Assembly: GCF_014596725.1 (NCBI RefSeq)
Contig: NZ_JACVEG010000003.1
Location: forward strand, 124,001-188,000
Direction: 5' to 3'
DNA length: 64,000 bases
Source of the DNA: Vibrio sp. Y2-5
GTDB taxonomy: Bacteria > Pseudomonadota > Gammaproteobacteria > Enterobacterales > Vibrionaceae
Of the stretch, positions 1 through 9,206 are shown in pieces. The notes beneath the pieces were generated by a model that saw nothing but the letters and a program-made list of their open reading frames with translations, was not told where the DNA came from and searched no databases. Made by a program: the position numbers and the translations under genes. Position 1 is the first letter of the stretch. Each line of letters begins with the position of its first letter.

Positions 1-1038
1 AGCTGAAGCTCCGAAGTCAAGTCCACTGGCTGGAGAACCACCCACAGCACCCGGTTCCACCGTTAAGGTGAATTTGTCTAGAATGCCAGCTTGTTGTGCC
101 ACTTTGGCTATGTATTCAGGCGCGCCTATACCAAGGTTGAGCACCGAATTCTCTCTCAATTCCATCGCAGCTCGGCGAGCGATAATGGTTTTCGCATTTA
201 TCGGTTGTTCACTAGTGGAAAGCGCATCGGAGTTTTGGGGTAATTTAAGACCACGCCCGACAAACTCAGGGTTCATTTGGGTAGCAAATGTCTGCATGTG
301 CTCGTTAAGATCGTCACACACCACCACAGCATCGACAAAAATGCCCGGAATTTTGACTTGATGAGGATCTAACGTTCCGGCGGGTACAACTTGTTTAACC
401 TGAACGATCACCTTCCCGTTGTTATTAGTCGCAGCTTGCGCAGCAGCAAGGCTTTCAACAATCAAACACTCATCCTCCATCGTAATATTGCCGTTTTCAT
501 CGGCAGTAGTACCGCGCAAAATCGCAATATCAATGGGGATTTTGTTGTAAAACAGATACTCTTCATCATCAATTTCGACAACGCGAACCCAGTCTTGAGA
601 GGTAATAGCGTTCAGCTTACCGCCCTCAATGCGAGGATCGACAAAAGTGCCCAATCCCACCTTAGTCATCAAGCCCGGCTTACCTGCAGCGCCATCTCGT
701 AACAAATGAGAGATCACGCCTTGCGGTAAGTTGTAACCTTCAATTAGGTTGTCCACCACCAGCTGTTGCAGTTTGGGAACCAGCCCCCAATGTCCACCAA
801 TCGCTCGTTTCACTAGCCCATGCTGTGCTAGGTGGTTGATGGCTTTGGTTTTACCATCCCCCTGACCCGCAGCAAAAACCAGTGTGAGATCCTTAGGAAA
901 ACCCGATTGCTGATAACGTTCACCAATTGCTCGCTCGATAGCTTCAGGCACAACACTGCCAATAAACCCACCAAGCATGAGCGTTTGCCCGTCTTCAATC
1001 CAATGTGCAGCTTGCTCTGCCGTTAGTTTCGTAACCAC
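1..1038 (-). CDS. Family I acyl-CoA:carboxylate CoA-transferase (partial at left edge)
   Basis: Transfers CoA between a short-chain acyl-CoA and a free carboxylate such as acetate or propionate; cytosolic. The frame is open for 346 codons and runs off the window, so the C-terminus is missing. The protein opens with a CoA-transferase domain (EDGQTLMLGGFIGSVVPEAI), and near residue 328 has VEPGAVGG, which matches the segment holding the catalytic glutamate of YdiF/propionate CoA-transferase-like enzymes. I start at GTG 1038, with AAGG six bases upstream. A LysR gene and a two-component system lie upstream on the same strand, with a TRAP transporter beyond, suggesting that an imported carboxylate is activated here. 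The substrate is not determined by the sequence. The family is clear; acetoacetate:CoA transfer is an alternative. Confidence 0.85.
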   Translation of the reverse strand, partial: MVTKLTAEQAAHWIEDGQTLMLGGFIGSVVPEAIERAIGERYQQSGFPKDLTLVFAAGQGDGKTKAINHLAQHGLVKRAIGGHWGLVPKLQQLVVDNLIEGYNLPQGVISHLLRDGAAGKPGLMTKVGLGTFVDPRIEGGKLNAITSQDWVRVVEIDDEEYLFYNKIPIDIAILRGTTADENGNITMEDECLIVESLAAAQAATNNNGKVIVQVKQVVPAGTLDPHQVKIPGIFVDAVVVCDDLNEHMQTFATQMNPEFVGRGLKLPQNSDALSTSEQPINAKTIIARRAAMELRENSVLNLGIGAPEYIAKVAQQAGILDKFTLTVEPGAVGGSPASGLDFGASA

Positions 1039-1135
1039 AATTCACCTTCCTTGATTCGATGAATTTCAGGTTAGACATAAAGATGGAATTTGATAATTGC
1101 ACATATAGAGATTGTGAATTTCGAATCTGAAACAA

Positions 1136-2089
1136 TCATTGGCATTGACGACTATTTTCGTTTCGCATTGAGGCGACGCGTTCCAGTAGATACTGTTTGA
1201 AGCGAACGCAACGTTCCGGCATCGGCGCTCGGGGACGATACAAAAGGTCGATATCAAAACTGGCACATCGGTAGTCAGGCAAAATCTGAATCAGGTCACC
1301 ACTTTCAATACATTTATGCACCAGTGAATGAGGTAAATACGCGATCCCTGCATGCGCCATTGCAAAATCAAGCAACATTTCACTGTTGTCACACTCTAAA
1401 GTGTCCTGAATGGTGACAAACTCTTGCTTGCCATTCAGTTCGAAACTCCAGCGGTTTCCACCCAACAACGTCCTTGCATACAGGCAGCGATGCTGTGATA
1501 GAAACTCCGGCGTTTCAGGCATGCCGTGTTGTTGCAAATAGTTTTTAGACGCACAAAGATAAAGTGGCTCGGTGAGCACTCTCTTGCGTACAAGCAGAGA
1601 ATCAGGAGAAATATCGCCGTCGTAATTCGCTGTCGCTCTAAATGCGAAATCGATAGTGAGCGGATCAAAATCCCCCGCTTCGATGAAGATTCGAAAGTGC
1701 ACCTGTGGATGCTTTTCCATATATTCCGCAACAATTTTCGTCAAATACTGGCGAGCAAACAGTGGCGTTGAAGATATCTTAATTTCTCCTAGCTGCTGAG
1801 CAGCTAGATTCTGTACTTCTTCACACAGATTATTGATGTCTGGCAATAGAGGAGACATTCGCTCATAAAGCAGTTGTCCAGCTTGAGTAGCCACCAATTG
1901 ACGAGTACTTCGCTTGACTAACTCGACAGACATCGCCTCTTCTAGCTCTTTCACCCAACGACTTCCGGCTGCAGGAGAAATCCCTTGCTGTATCGCAGCT
2001 TCTCGAAATGAACCGGTTCTCAGTACCGCACAGAAAAAGACAATTTTGTCTAAGATAGGCTGGCGGCTGGACAGCAATTTACCCGTCAT
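1136..2089 (-). CDS. LysR-family transcriptional regulator
   Basis: A 317-residue DNA-binding regulator of ordinary LysR length. The N-terminal winged helix-turn-helix spans about residues 14-70 (VFFCAVLRTGSFREAAIQQG), followed by a linker helix and the periplasmic-binding-protein-like effector domain from about residue 95. The ATG overlaps the TAA of the upstream response regulator by one base (TAATG), so the two are translationally coupled and cotranscribed. This is unusual for LysR genes, which are mostly divergent from their targets. The gene lies about 100 bp before the CoA-transferase on the same strand, a likely target. The inducer is unknown. Confidence 0.9.
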   Translation of the reverse strand: MTGKLLSSRQPILDKIVFFCAVLRTGSFREAAIQQGISPAAGSRWVKELEEAMSVELVKRSTRQLVATQAGQLLYERMSPLLPDINNLCEEVQNLAAQQLGEIKISSTPLFARQYLTKIVAEYMEKHPQVHFRIFIEAGDFDPLTIDFAFRATANYDGDISPDSLLVRKRVLTEPLYLCASKNYLQQHGMPETPEFLSQHRCLYARTLLGGNRWSFELNGKQEFVTIQDTLECDNSEMLLDFAMAHAGIAYLPHSLVHKCIESGDLIQILPDYRCASFDIDLLYRPRAPMPERCVRFKQYLLERVASMRNENSRQCQ

Positions 2090-2718
2090 TAGCTTACCAA
2101 CCCTTTATCTAATGCGAGCTTAACCAGCGCTGCTGTGGATGTGGCACCGAGCTTTTTCTTAATTCTCAACCTATGTGTTTCAACGGTTCTGACACTGATG
2201 TGCAAGGTGTCTGCAATATTTTTATTGCAAGCCCCATTGACTATGAGCTTGAGAACATCAAACTCACGTTTGGACAGTTCATCGTCTTTTGGCTCTGGCT
2301 TGTCGTTGATTTGTTCAAGTAGACGGTCGGATGCTTGAGGGCAAAGATAAGAACGCCCCTGAGCAACCTGATTGATTGCCATCACCAGCTCTTCAGAACC
2401 GACATCTTTTAGCACATACCCTTTCGCTCCAGCTTTCACCGATCGAACCACATAGTCTTTGCTGTCGTGCATCGACAACATGATGACCGCCGTTTGCGAC
2501 TTAGACTGGGACAACTTCTCTAACATCTCAATACCATTCATATTGGGCATATTAATGTCCAACAAAAGCACGTCTGGTTTGAGTGTTAATGTTGCTTTTA
2601 GCGCATCCGCACCGGTCCCGACGCACGACAATATTTCAAGGTTCTCTTCTCGTTCCAAACGTGATTTCAAACCGTCCTGCATCAAGCGATGATCATCGGC
2701 AAGTACCAATTTAATCAT
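2089..2718 (-). CDS. NarL/FixJ-type response regulator
   Basis: A 209-residue response regulator. The receiver domain (1-120) has the acidic pair D8-D9, phospho-acceptor D54 (LLLDINMPNMNG) and the conserved lysine in KGYVLKD. A LuxR-type helix-turn-helix occupies about 145-205 (ISVRTVETHRLRIKKKLG). Its ATG overlaps the stop of the histidine kinase by four bases, and its stop overlaps the LysR start, so the three signalling genes form one operon. The cognate kinase is therefore almost certainly the upstream Cache-domain protein. The probable target is the divergent TRAP operon beginning at 4306; this is inferred from position only. Confidence 0.92.
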   Translation of the reverse strand: MIKLVLADDHRLMQDGLKSRLEREENLEILSCVGTGADALKATLTLKPDVLLLDINMPNMNGIEMLEKLSQSKSQTAVIMLSMHDSKDYVVRSVKAGAKGYVLKDVGSEELVMAINQVAQGRSYLCPQASDRLLEQINDKPEPKDDELSKREFDVLKLIVNGACNKNIADTLHISVRTVETHRLRIKKKLGATSTAALVKLALDKGLVS

Positions 2719-4100
2719 ACAAACTCCATATTTAAGCTGACGCGAATTTCTGTACCTTCGCCCGGAATGCTCGATACAGCAAACGTTCCGCCAATGGCAT
2801 GAATACGATCCTTCATATTCTGTAACCCCATGTGTTCCAAATTTGGTTTATTGCGTTTACCCGGTTTTACTATAGTGGGTGCGATACCGATTCCGTCATC
2901 ACTCACGGTTAAAATCAGCAGTTGCCCTTCACGCTGCATAATGATGTCGACACCTTGTGCCTGAGCGTGTTTTTCTACGTTATGCACCGCTTCCTGAATG
3001 ACGCGATACAAAGTAGTTTCAACCTCTTGCAGCATCTCCACACCATCAATGTCGTGCTCAAATACCAATTCAAGGTCTGTTCGTTGACGCATGTCGTTGA
3101 TGTAAGCTTCAATCCCCGCAACCAAACCTAAGTCATCCAGTTGCGGAGGTCGCAAGTCGCGGGAGATCCTTCGCAGTTCAACTATCGCCTGCTCCATCAC
3201 TTTCTTGCTTGCATTCAACTCGTTCACCTGCTTTTCCTGATGGAGCTCTTTGCCCACATTGTCCAGACGATACTTAGCGGCGACTAAAAGTTGGTTCACA
3301 CCATCGTGCAGTTCTCGAGATACTCGCTGACGTTCGTTTTCTTGAGAGTCAACGATCTGCTGATTCAACACGCTCAACTGTTCATTGGCTAAACGTCGTA
3401 TATTTAGATTTAAAGAAGCACCTAGAGCAGCAATGACAGAAATGGAAATAAGCATAACAAAGAACAAGGCACTGCTAGTTCTGCCTACGTTTTGATCGTA
3501 GCCGTTTTGCATGTGGGCGACTTGATGTTCGATGTCGTCGAGATACACGCCGGTCCCAACCATCCATTGCCATTTATCTAATGAAATGGCGTAACTGAGC
3601 TTGGGCAATGGTTCTTTGGTTGACGGTTTGTGCCATAAATAATCAACAAAACCGCCACCGGCTCTACCCACTCGAATCAGTTCTTGTAACAGTTTCTTGC
3701 CTTTAACATCTTCGACTTCCCACCAGTTAAGACCGATCCGTTCGGGTTGATAAGGCAACACAATCGCGTCACCTTTCCAGTTATAAGCAAAAAAATAACC
3801 ATCCACGCCATATGTTAACTGGCTCAACTTTTCAGCAACTATCTGCTTCGCATCTTCATCGCTTAACGACTCATCTTGGTAGTAAGGCATGATACTTTTC
3901 ACTGCCATTTCTACGTACTGTTTCAGTTCTTGTTTTTTCGCGGCCAGTATATTGTTTCGTGTTAGTTGAACTTGGTCTTCAACTAATTGTTTTGCTTGGC
4001 TAAAAAGAATAGCAGCGACAATCGCCACCACAATAATCAAGGGAACAATCGACAATAAAATGATGTTAACGGTTAGCTTTCTGTTCCGAACAAAGCCCAT
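2715..4100 (-). CDS. Cache-domain sensor histidine kinase (NarX/DegS class)
   Basis: A membrane histidine kinase of 461 residues. One membrane helix is near the N-terminus (NIILLSIVPLIIVVAIVAAI), followed by an extracytoplasmic single Cache domain (about 35-200, GYFFAYNWKGDAIVLPYQ), a second helix (about 210-235), a HisKA_3 dimerisation domain with the phosphorylated histidine in ERQRVSRELHDG (about residue 265) and a HATPase domain (DDGIGIAP). I prefer ATG 4100, which has GGAAG six bases upstream; the in-frame codon at 4112 is TTG and overlaps that ribosome site. Single Cache domains of this type usually bind small carboxylates. This fits the neighbouring TRAP carboxylate transporter, but the ligand is inferred. 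Confidence 0.9.
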   Translation of the reverse strand: MGFVRNRKLTVNIILLSIVPLIIVVAIVAAILFSQAKQLVEDQVQLTRNNILAAKKQELKQYVEMAVKSIMPYYQDESLSDEDAKQIVAEKLSQLTYGVDGYFFAYNWKGDAIVLPYQPERIGLNWWEVEDVKGKKLLQELIRVGRAGGGFVDYLWHKPSTKEPLPKLSYAISLDKWQWMVGTGVYLDDIEHQVAHMQNGYDQNVGRTSSALFFVMLISISVIAALGASLNLNIRRLANEQLSVLNQQIVDSQENERQRVSRELHDGVNQLLVAAKYRLDNVGKELHQEKQVNELNASKKVMEQAIVELRRISRDLRPPQLDDLGLVAGIEAYINDMRQRTDLELVFEHDIDGVEMLQEVETTLYRVIQEAVHNVEKHAQAQGVDIIMQREGQLLILTVSDDGIGIAPTIVKPGKRNKPNLEHMGLQNMKDRIHAIGGTFAVSSIPGEGTEIRVSLNMEFV

Positions 4101-4229
4101 ATTTGCTTCCAATTCTTATACGTAGTTTTACGGATTCTCTTCGCTGATAACTGCACAAACTACCGACACAATTTGCGCAATTTCACCAATAGAGCATCCG
4201 TTTACCCCTGCTTATACTCAGCTCAAATG

Positions 4230-4247
4230 TAACATCCATTTAACATC
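4230..4247 (+). promoter_or_regulatory. Direct TAACATC repeats upstream of the TRAP operon
   Basis: The heptamer TAACATC occurs at 4230-4236 and again at 4241-4247, one helical turn apart, about 60 bp before dctP. Short direct repeats are typical sites of NarL-type response regulators, so these may bind the regulator at 2089-2718. The assignment is a guess from position and spacing. Confidence 0.3.
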
Positions 4248-4305
4248 ATTAAATACGAAACGTTCACATTTATTCGCACATAAAAAACCAAACAAGGATT
4301 ACGTT

Positions 4306-5376
4306 ATGAACTTGAAAAAAGCTGCCATTGCAACTGCCATTGCTTTAACGTCAGTTGGACTCTCGCTAAGTGCACACGCTGAGGACAAGAAGATCCTGCT
4401 CAAAACCCCTATTGCGTTTGGCAGCCACTTGCCTGCATTGGGCACACCGATTCAATGGTACGCAGACCACATCAGCCAAACGTCTGGTGGCACGATAAAA
4501 ATGAAGATTTATGAACCGGGGAAGTTGGTGAATCCCGCTGAAATTTTAGATGCAGTATCAACGGGTAAAGTGAACTCTGGTTATTCAACAGCAGGTTACT
4601 GGCAAGGTAAACTGCCTGCTTCAGCGCTATTTTCTGCCGTTCCTTTTGGCCCTGAGGCGGGTGAATACATGGCTTGGATGTATTTCGGAAACGGCTTAAA
4701 ACTTTACCAAGAAATGTATGACCAAGGTGGTTACAACGTAAAGGTTCTGCCTTGCGCCATTATTTCACCTGAATCTTCAGGCTGGTTTAGAAAACCGATT
4801 GAAAAGCCTGAAGATTTGAAAGGCTTAAACATGCGTTTCTTTGGCTTAGGTGCTTCCGTGATGGAGAAACTTGGAGCCGGTACAGTGCAGCTTCCGGGAG
4901 GCGAAATCTTCGGTGCACTTGAGAAAGGCGCTATCGATGCGTCTGAGTTCTCTCAACCAGCCATTGATGAGCGCTTAGGCTTCTACAAAGTCGCTAAATA
5001 CAACTATTTCCCAGGCTGGCACCAACAATCCACCATCTTTGAACTGCTGATTAACAAAGATACGTGGAACGAAATGAGCCAAACCCAGCATGACGCTATT
5101 GAAACAACCTGTATGGCATCCATGACCTACTCCATTGCTGAAGGTGAAGCGATGCAGTTCTCCGCGATGGAAAAAGCCAAACAGAATGGCGTAGAAATCC
5201 GTTACTGGAACAAGGAGATGTTGGATCTGTTTAAGAAAACATGGTTAGAAGTGGTTGAAGAGAAAAAATCTGCGGATCCTTTCTTCGATAAAGTTTGGGC
5301 AGACCTAAGCACATTCCGTCAAGGATATGCTTTGTGGCAAGCGAATGGTTTCCTACCACGCGCAACTCTAGAGTAA
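4306..5376 (+). CDS. TRAP transporter substrate-binding protein (DctP family)
   Basis: The periplasmic receptor of a tripartite ATP-independent (TRAP) transporter, which delivers an organic acid to the DctQM membrane unit. It has 356 residues: a signal peptide of about 26 residues ending in AHA, then a DctP fold with GLNMRFFGLGASVMEKLGA, the region holding the conserved arginine that pairs with the ligand carboxylate. ATG 4306 is preceded by AAGGA. It is first of a three-gene operon (dctP-dctQ-dctM) with a divergent two-component system. It resembles the DctP subgroup for small or aromatic acids more than sialic-acid receptors, but the ligand cannot be read from sequence. Confidence 0.9.
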   Translation: MNLKKAAIATAIALTSVGLSLSAHAEDKKILLKTPIAFGSHLPALGTPIQWYADHISQTSGGTIKMKIYEPGKLVNPAEILDAVSTGKVNSGYSTAGYWQGKLPASALFSAVPFGPEAGEYMAWMYFGNGLKLYQEMYDQGGYNVKVLPCAIISPESSGWFRKPIEKPEDLKGLNMRFFGLGASVMEKLGAGTVQLPGGEIFGALEKGAIDASEFSQPAIDERLGFYKVAKYNYFPGWHQQSTIFELLINKDTWNEMSQTQHDAIETTCMASMTYSIAEGEAMQFSAMEKAKQNGVEIRYWNKEMLDLFKKTWLEVVEEKKSADPFFDKVWADLSTFRQGYALWQANGFLPRATLE

Positions 5377-5442
5377 TCCTTATATAAATCGGAAATACGG
5401 GCTGGATTCGAAATCCAGCCCTAATCAGGCAAGGAGAAAGCA

Positions 5443-5985
5443 ATGAGTAAGGTGTTATGCTCAACCCCACCTATCCCTGTTTACTACCACATCGAAAGAA
5501 TCGTTCAGTCTGCGAGTAAATTTATTGCTTGGACCAACGTCATTCTTATTGGTGTAATTGTTCTTCAAGTCATTCTGCGCAAAGTGTTTTCTAACGGTCA
5601 GATTACCTTAGAAGAACTGCAATGGCATCTGTACGCCACCGCCGTTATGTTCGGTACGGCTTACGCACAAGTCCGTGATATGCACGTGCGGGTCGACCTT
5701 TTCTACCACAAATTTAGCGAGCGCAAGAAAGCGCTGATTGATTTGTTAGGCCTGCTACTTTTGGCTGCGCCCTTTGTGATTGTGGTGATTATCCATTCTT
5801 ACGAATTCACCTATGAGTCTTGGCGTGTCAATGAAAGCTCCGCTTCTCCGTCTGGCTTACCTTTTCGCTGGCTGATCAAAAGCGTTATTCCAATCAGTTT
5901 CTCACTGCTATTGCTTTCAATGCTGGCGAAAGTGCTACGCAATTTAGAAATCATTTATAAAGGAAATAACCATGGAACCAAATGA
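5443..5985 (+). CDS. TRAP transporter small permease (DctQ family)
   Basis: The small membrane subunit of the TRAP transporter: 180 residues with four predicted membrane helices (about 25-45, 65-85, 105-125 and 145-165). It joins DctM to form the sodium-driven permease. The start has a strong AAGGAG site eight bases before ATG 5443. Its last 14 bases overlap the start of dctM, indicating translational coupling. Confidence 0.88.
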   Translation: MSKVLCSTPPIPVYYHIERIVQSASKFIAWTNVILIGVIVLQVILRKVFSNGQITLEELQWHLYATAVMFGTAYAQVRDMHVRVDLFYHKFSERKKALIDLLGLLLLAAPFVIVVIIHSYEFTYESWRVNESSASPSGLPFRWLIKSVIPISFSLLLLSMLAKVLRNLEIIYKGNNHGTK

Positions 5986-7357
5986 GTGGATTGTCATCGC
6001 GATGTTTGGCTCGTTTATCTTGCTTTTGTTTACCGGAATTCCCGTAGCCTATGTCTTGGGTGGTATTGGCGTCTTTTTCGCGGGCGTAGGATACCTCGCT
6101 GATATTTATCTCGATACGTTTACTGGATTAAATTTCACTAGCCTAGGTTTAGTGGTGAATCGTATCTACAAAATCATGGATAACTGGATTTTGGTTGCGC
6201 TTCCTATGTTTATCTTCATGGGTAACATGCTTGATAAATCAGGGATCGCCGAAAAATTGATGGCTTCCATGCAGGCTCTGTTTGGGAAAGTTCATGGCGG
6301 ACTTGCGGTGACTGTAATGGCAATAGGCATTATTCTCGCCGCTTCCACTGGTATTATTGGTGCTTCAGTTGTTTTGTTAGCGGTGATGTCATTACCAACC
6401 ATGATGCGTCAAGGGTATCACCTACCTCTTGCTCTCGGCACAGTCGCGTCTGCAGGTACATTAGGGATACTCCTTCCACCATCAATCATGTTGGTGATTA
6501 TGGCTGACCAGCTTGGCTTGTCTGTTGGCGACCTGTTTATGGGTGCCATAATTCCGGGTCTGCTTTTGGGGCTGTTTTATATCATTTACATCTTGATTGT
6601 CGGCAAGATGAACCCTATTAAAGCTCCGGTTCCGGAAAACATTCAGCCTGTTGAGTGGAACTTGATTCTGCGCGTATTTAAGGACATCACACCCACTGTA
6701 CTGCTCATTTTTGTTGTACTAGGTTCTATTTTTGCCGGTATTGCGACACCAACTGAAGCCTCGGGCATTGGTGCACTGGGGGCAACATTACTTGCGGCCT
6801 ACAACAAGAAGCTCAATTTGAAAGTGGCGAAAGAAGTAGTGCTGGCATCTTATGGCACGACAGCCTACATCTTTATGATCTTTTTAGGCGCATCGTGTTT
6901 CGCACTGGTATTGCGCGAACTGGGTGGTGACGAGCTGATCGAAAGTTTCCTAAGTGGATTACCATTTGGTCCGTACGGCATTATTGCGTTTATTTTGATG
7001 ATCGTTTTCTTCCTAGGGTTCTTCTTAGATTGGATAGAGATAACCTTAATCGCGCTACCATTACTTGCACCTGTGGTGAAAAGTTTAGGTATCGAGCTTG
7101 ACGGCCACGGCGTGGTTGATGATCCGTCACTGGTTTGGTTTGTAATGCTGGTCGCCATGGCGCTTCAAACCAGCTTCCTAACACCGCCAGTGGGATTTGC
7201 TCTTTTCTATCTTAAAGGGGTTTGCCCAGAAGGCGTAACCTTGAAAGATATCTACCGTGGCGTAGTACCCTTCATCATTATCCAGTTGGTGGCTTTGGTT
7301 TGCTTGGTTGCTTGGCCGCAATTGGTGCTGTGGTTCCCTAGCGTAGCGTACGGATAA
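5972..7357 (+). CDS. TRAP transporter large permease (DctM family)
   Basis: The transport subunit of the TRAP system: 461 residues and about twelve membrane helices. It has family sequences such as LPMFIFMGNMLDKSGIAEKL near residue 75 and a late PTEASGIGALGA stretch. ATG 5972 follows AAAGGAA and overlaps the end of dctQ. It closes the operon and is followed at 7384 by an intrinsic terminator. It acts in the inner membrane with the receptor encoded at 4306. Confidence 0.92.
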   Translation: MEPNEWIVIAMFGSFILLLFTGIPVAYVLGGIGVFFAGVGYLADIYLDTFTGLNFTSLGLVVNRIYKIMDNWILVALPMFIFMGNMLDKSGIAEKLMASMQALFGKVHGGLAVTVMAIGIILAASTGIIGASVVLLAVMSLPTMMRQGYHLPLALGTVASAGTLGILLPPSIMLVIMADQLGLSVGDLFMGAIIPGLLLGLFYIIYILIVGKMNPIKAPVPENIQPVEWNLILRVFKDITPTVLLIFVVLGSIFAGIATPTEASGIGALGATLLAAYNKKLNLKVAKEVVLASYGTTAYIFMIFLGASCFALVLRELGGDELIESFLSGLPFGPYGIIAFILMIVFFLGFFLDWIEITLIALPLLAPVVKSLGIELDGHGVVDDPSLVWFVMLVAMALQTSFLTPPVGFALFYLKGVCPEGVTLKDIYRGVVPFIIIQLVALVCLVAWPQLVLWFPSVAYG

Positions 7358-7383
7358 TCTAAGGCGTCAATGACAGCAAAAGT

Positions 7384-7413
7384 AAAAGCCAGCGAAATAA
7401 TCGCTGGCTTTTT
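7384..7413 (+). terminator. Intrinsic terminator after the TRAP operon
   Basis: Inverted repeat GCCAGCGA (7388-7395) and TCGCTGGC (7401-7408) around a five-base loop, followed by a T-run. A near-copy lies at 9141-9170. Confidence 0.85.
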
Positions 7414-7438
7414 ATCTCAATGAGAGAACTGCACGAAA

Positions 7439-8737
7439 CTAGTTCTCAGATAAACGCATAACGGTTTTTGATACATTTTCCGCACCACGATAGATTTCAT
7501 CCATGACTGCCGACACCTCTGTTATTTTATCCTTACCCATACCAGAAATACTTGCCACGTTTTCCATTGAAACTGATAGATCTTCAGTCAACTTTTGGTT
7601 GGCACTGACCACACTCGCGATATCTGCAGTCGACTGACTGGTTCTCGATGCCAACGTTCTAACCTCATCAGCTACCACAGCAAATCCTCGTCCCTGTTCT
7701 CCGGCACGTGCGGCTTCTATCGCTGCATTAAGAGCCAACAAGTTGGTTTGCTCTGCAATGCCTCTAATAATCGAAACGATATTAAAAATGTTCTGAGACT
7801 GAACATTCAACATTTGTACTTTTTCTGAAGTAACACGTACATCGTCAGCGATTTGTGTTGAGATCTCGACAGAGTCATTCAAAAGAGCGGCTCCTTGCTT
7901 TGCAATTTGTGAGGTTTCAACAGACGTTGACAATGCGATTTCTGATGCCTCTTTAACAGCGAGGTTCTTATTCACTTCATGTGTTATGTTTGACGCAAAT
8001 TTAATGATTTTTGTCACTTTACCGAAGCGGTCTATCACTGGGTTATAAGTAGCTTCAAGCCAAACATCTTGACCATAGCTGTCCTTCCGTAAGAATTGAC
8101 CGGATTTAAAGATACCTTTGGCTAACTCTTCCCAAAAGCGTGGGTTCTCTTGATAGAACTCGCTATGACATAACGTTCTGTGGTGCTGTCCCTTTATTTG
8201 CGACAACTTGTAACCAAACAGACTTAGGAAGTTTTCGTTTGCATCAACAATGTTTCCTGATGGATCAAATTCGATCACTGCTTGTGAACGGTTTAGTGCG
8301 TCGATAAGGTTCGTTTGTGCTTCATCCTTTAAACGCCGCTCAGTAATATCAGAGGCTATCTTCATAATTTTAACAACTTTACCAGAGTGCTTAACTGGAA
8401 AATACGTTGCCTCTAACCATACAGTTTGACCACTTTTCCCTACTCGCTCAACAGCTCCAGACTGAGGGATACCATTGGCGAGATCTTGCCAAAATTGGGC
8501 GTATTCTTTCGATTGACTAATGTTTTTGCTACAGAAAATGGAATGATGTTTGCCTGTGATTTCAGCGAGTTGATAACCAACAACGCCAAGAAACAGTGAA
8601 TTAGCGGTTAAAATATCTCCGCTAGGAGTAAACTCTATCACAGCAACGCTGTCACTAATTGAAGCGAATAATGAATCGCGTTTTGCGATTTCTTCATTTG
8701 CATTTTGCAATGCCATTTTTGATTTTTTGCCAAACAT
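7439..8737 (-). CDS. Soluble PAS-PAS methyl-accepting chemotaxis protein (BdlA-like)
   Basis: A cytoplasmic chemoreceptor of about 432 residues with two PAS domains (about 25-140 and 150-265), each ending in a PAC motif with WLEATY and SDITERR-type sequence. They are followed by a short MCP signalling domain carrying the hairpin-tip sequence [20 protein letters not shown]. There is no membrane segment. I start at ATG 8737 (MFGKKSK, GGGA upstream); the longer frame from 8785 adds 16 residues of low quality. Length and architecture match Pseudomonas BdlA, which links energy or redox sensing to biofilm dispersal. The PAS cofactor (haem or FAD) is unknown. It stands alone between two similar terminators. 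Confidence 0.88.
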   Translation of the reverse strand: MFGKKSKMALQNANEEIAKRDSLFASISDSVAVIEFTPSGDILTANSLFLGVVGYQLAEITGKHHSIFCSKNISQSKEYAQFWQDLANGIPQSGAVERVGKSGQTVWLEATYFPVKHSGKVVKIMKIASDITERRLKDEAQTNLIDALNRSQAVIEFDPSGNIVDANENFLSLFGYKLSQIKGQHHRTLCHSEFYQENPRFWEELAKGIFKSGQFLRKDSYGQDVWLEATYNPVIDRFGKVTKIIKFASNITHEVNKNLAVKEASEIALSTSVETSQIAKQGAALLNDSVEISTQIADDVRVTSEKVQMLNVQSQNIFNIVSIIRGIAEQTNLLALNAAIEAARAGEQGRGFAVVADEVRTLASRTSQSTADIASVVSANQKLTEDLSVSMENVASISGMGKDKITEVSAVMDEIYRGAENVSKTVMRLSEN

Positions 8738-9206
8738 ACATATCCCGTCAATGTGAATAGTAGTAAAAGCCCTTTCACAAATCATTTCTGGAGCAAAGCT
8801 CAGAAATATAGAGAAAGGAATGAGTTAGTCATCCATATAAGTAACTTATTGTTTAGTCAGTTAAAAAGTGACCAAGCCAATAACAGGAAACCTCAAAGCC
8901 ATTCTTTCCCAGTTTGGCTTAACCTGTAACGTTGACGAGAACTAACAGCAATTGATATACCAATTATTAACATTCACTTTTAATAAACTGGTGTGATGAT
9001 TATGATTAAACAAAGGTAAGTGACAGAATTTTATAGACAAATAACTATAAGCAGCCGCACATGATGGGGATAATGTTGTTTGTAACTAAATATTAACAAC
9101 CAAATAAAGCATCATAAGCCGGGTTTTAGGGATGAAAAACAAAAAAGCCAGCGGAATAATCGCTGGCTTTCTAATGGTTTAGTTTCTAACTATTGGCTAG
9201 ATTGAA
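8738..9206. other. Gene-free stretch between MCP and aminotransferase genes
   Basis: About 470 AT-rich bases. They hold the upstream region of the leftward MCP gene and, at 9141-9170, the terminator of the leftward aminotransferase gene. No convincing ORF, tRNA or riboswitch was seen. Confidence 0.6.
9141..9170 (-). terminator. Intrinsic terminator of the aminotransferase gene
   Basis: Inverted repeat AGCCAGCG (9146-9153) and CGCTGGCT (9161-9168). Read leftward, it is followed by a run of Ts. The stem and loop are almost the same as those of the terminator at 7384-7413. Confidence 0.85.

Noticed and set aside
68..1026. Three plus-strand reading frames over the left edge
   Set aside because: They lie antisense to the CoA-transferase gene, whose minus-strand frame is open throughout and has clear family motifs.
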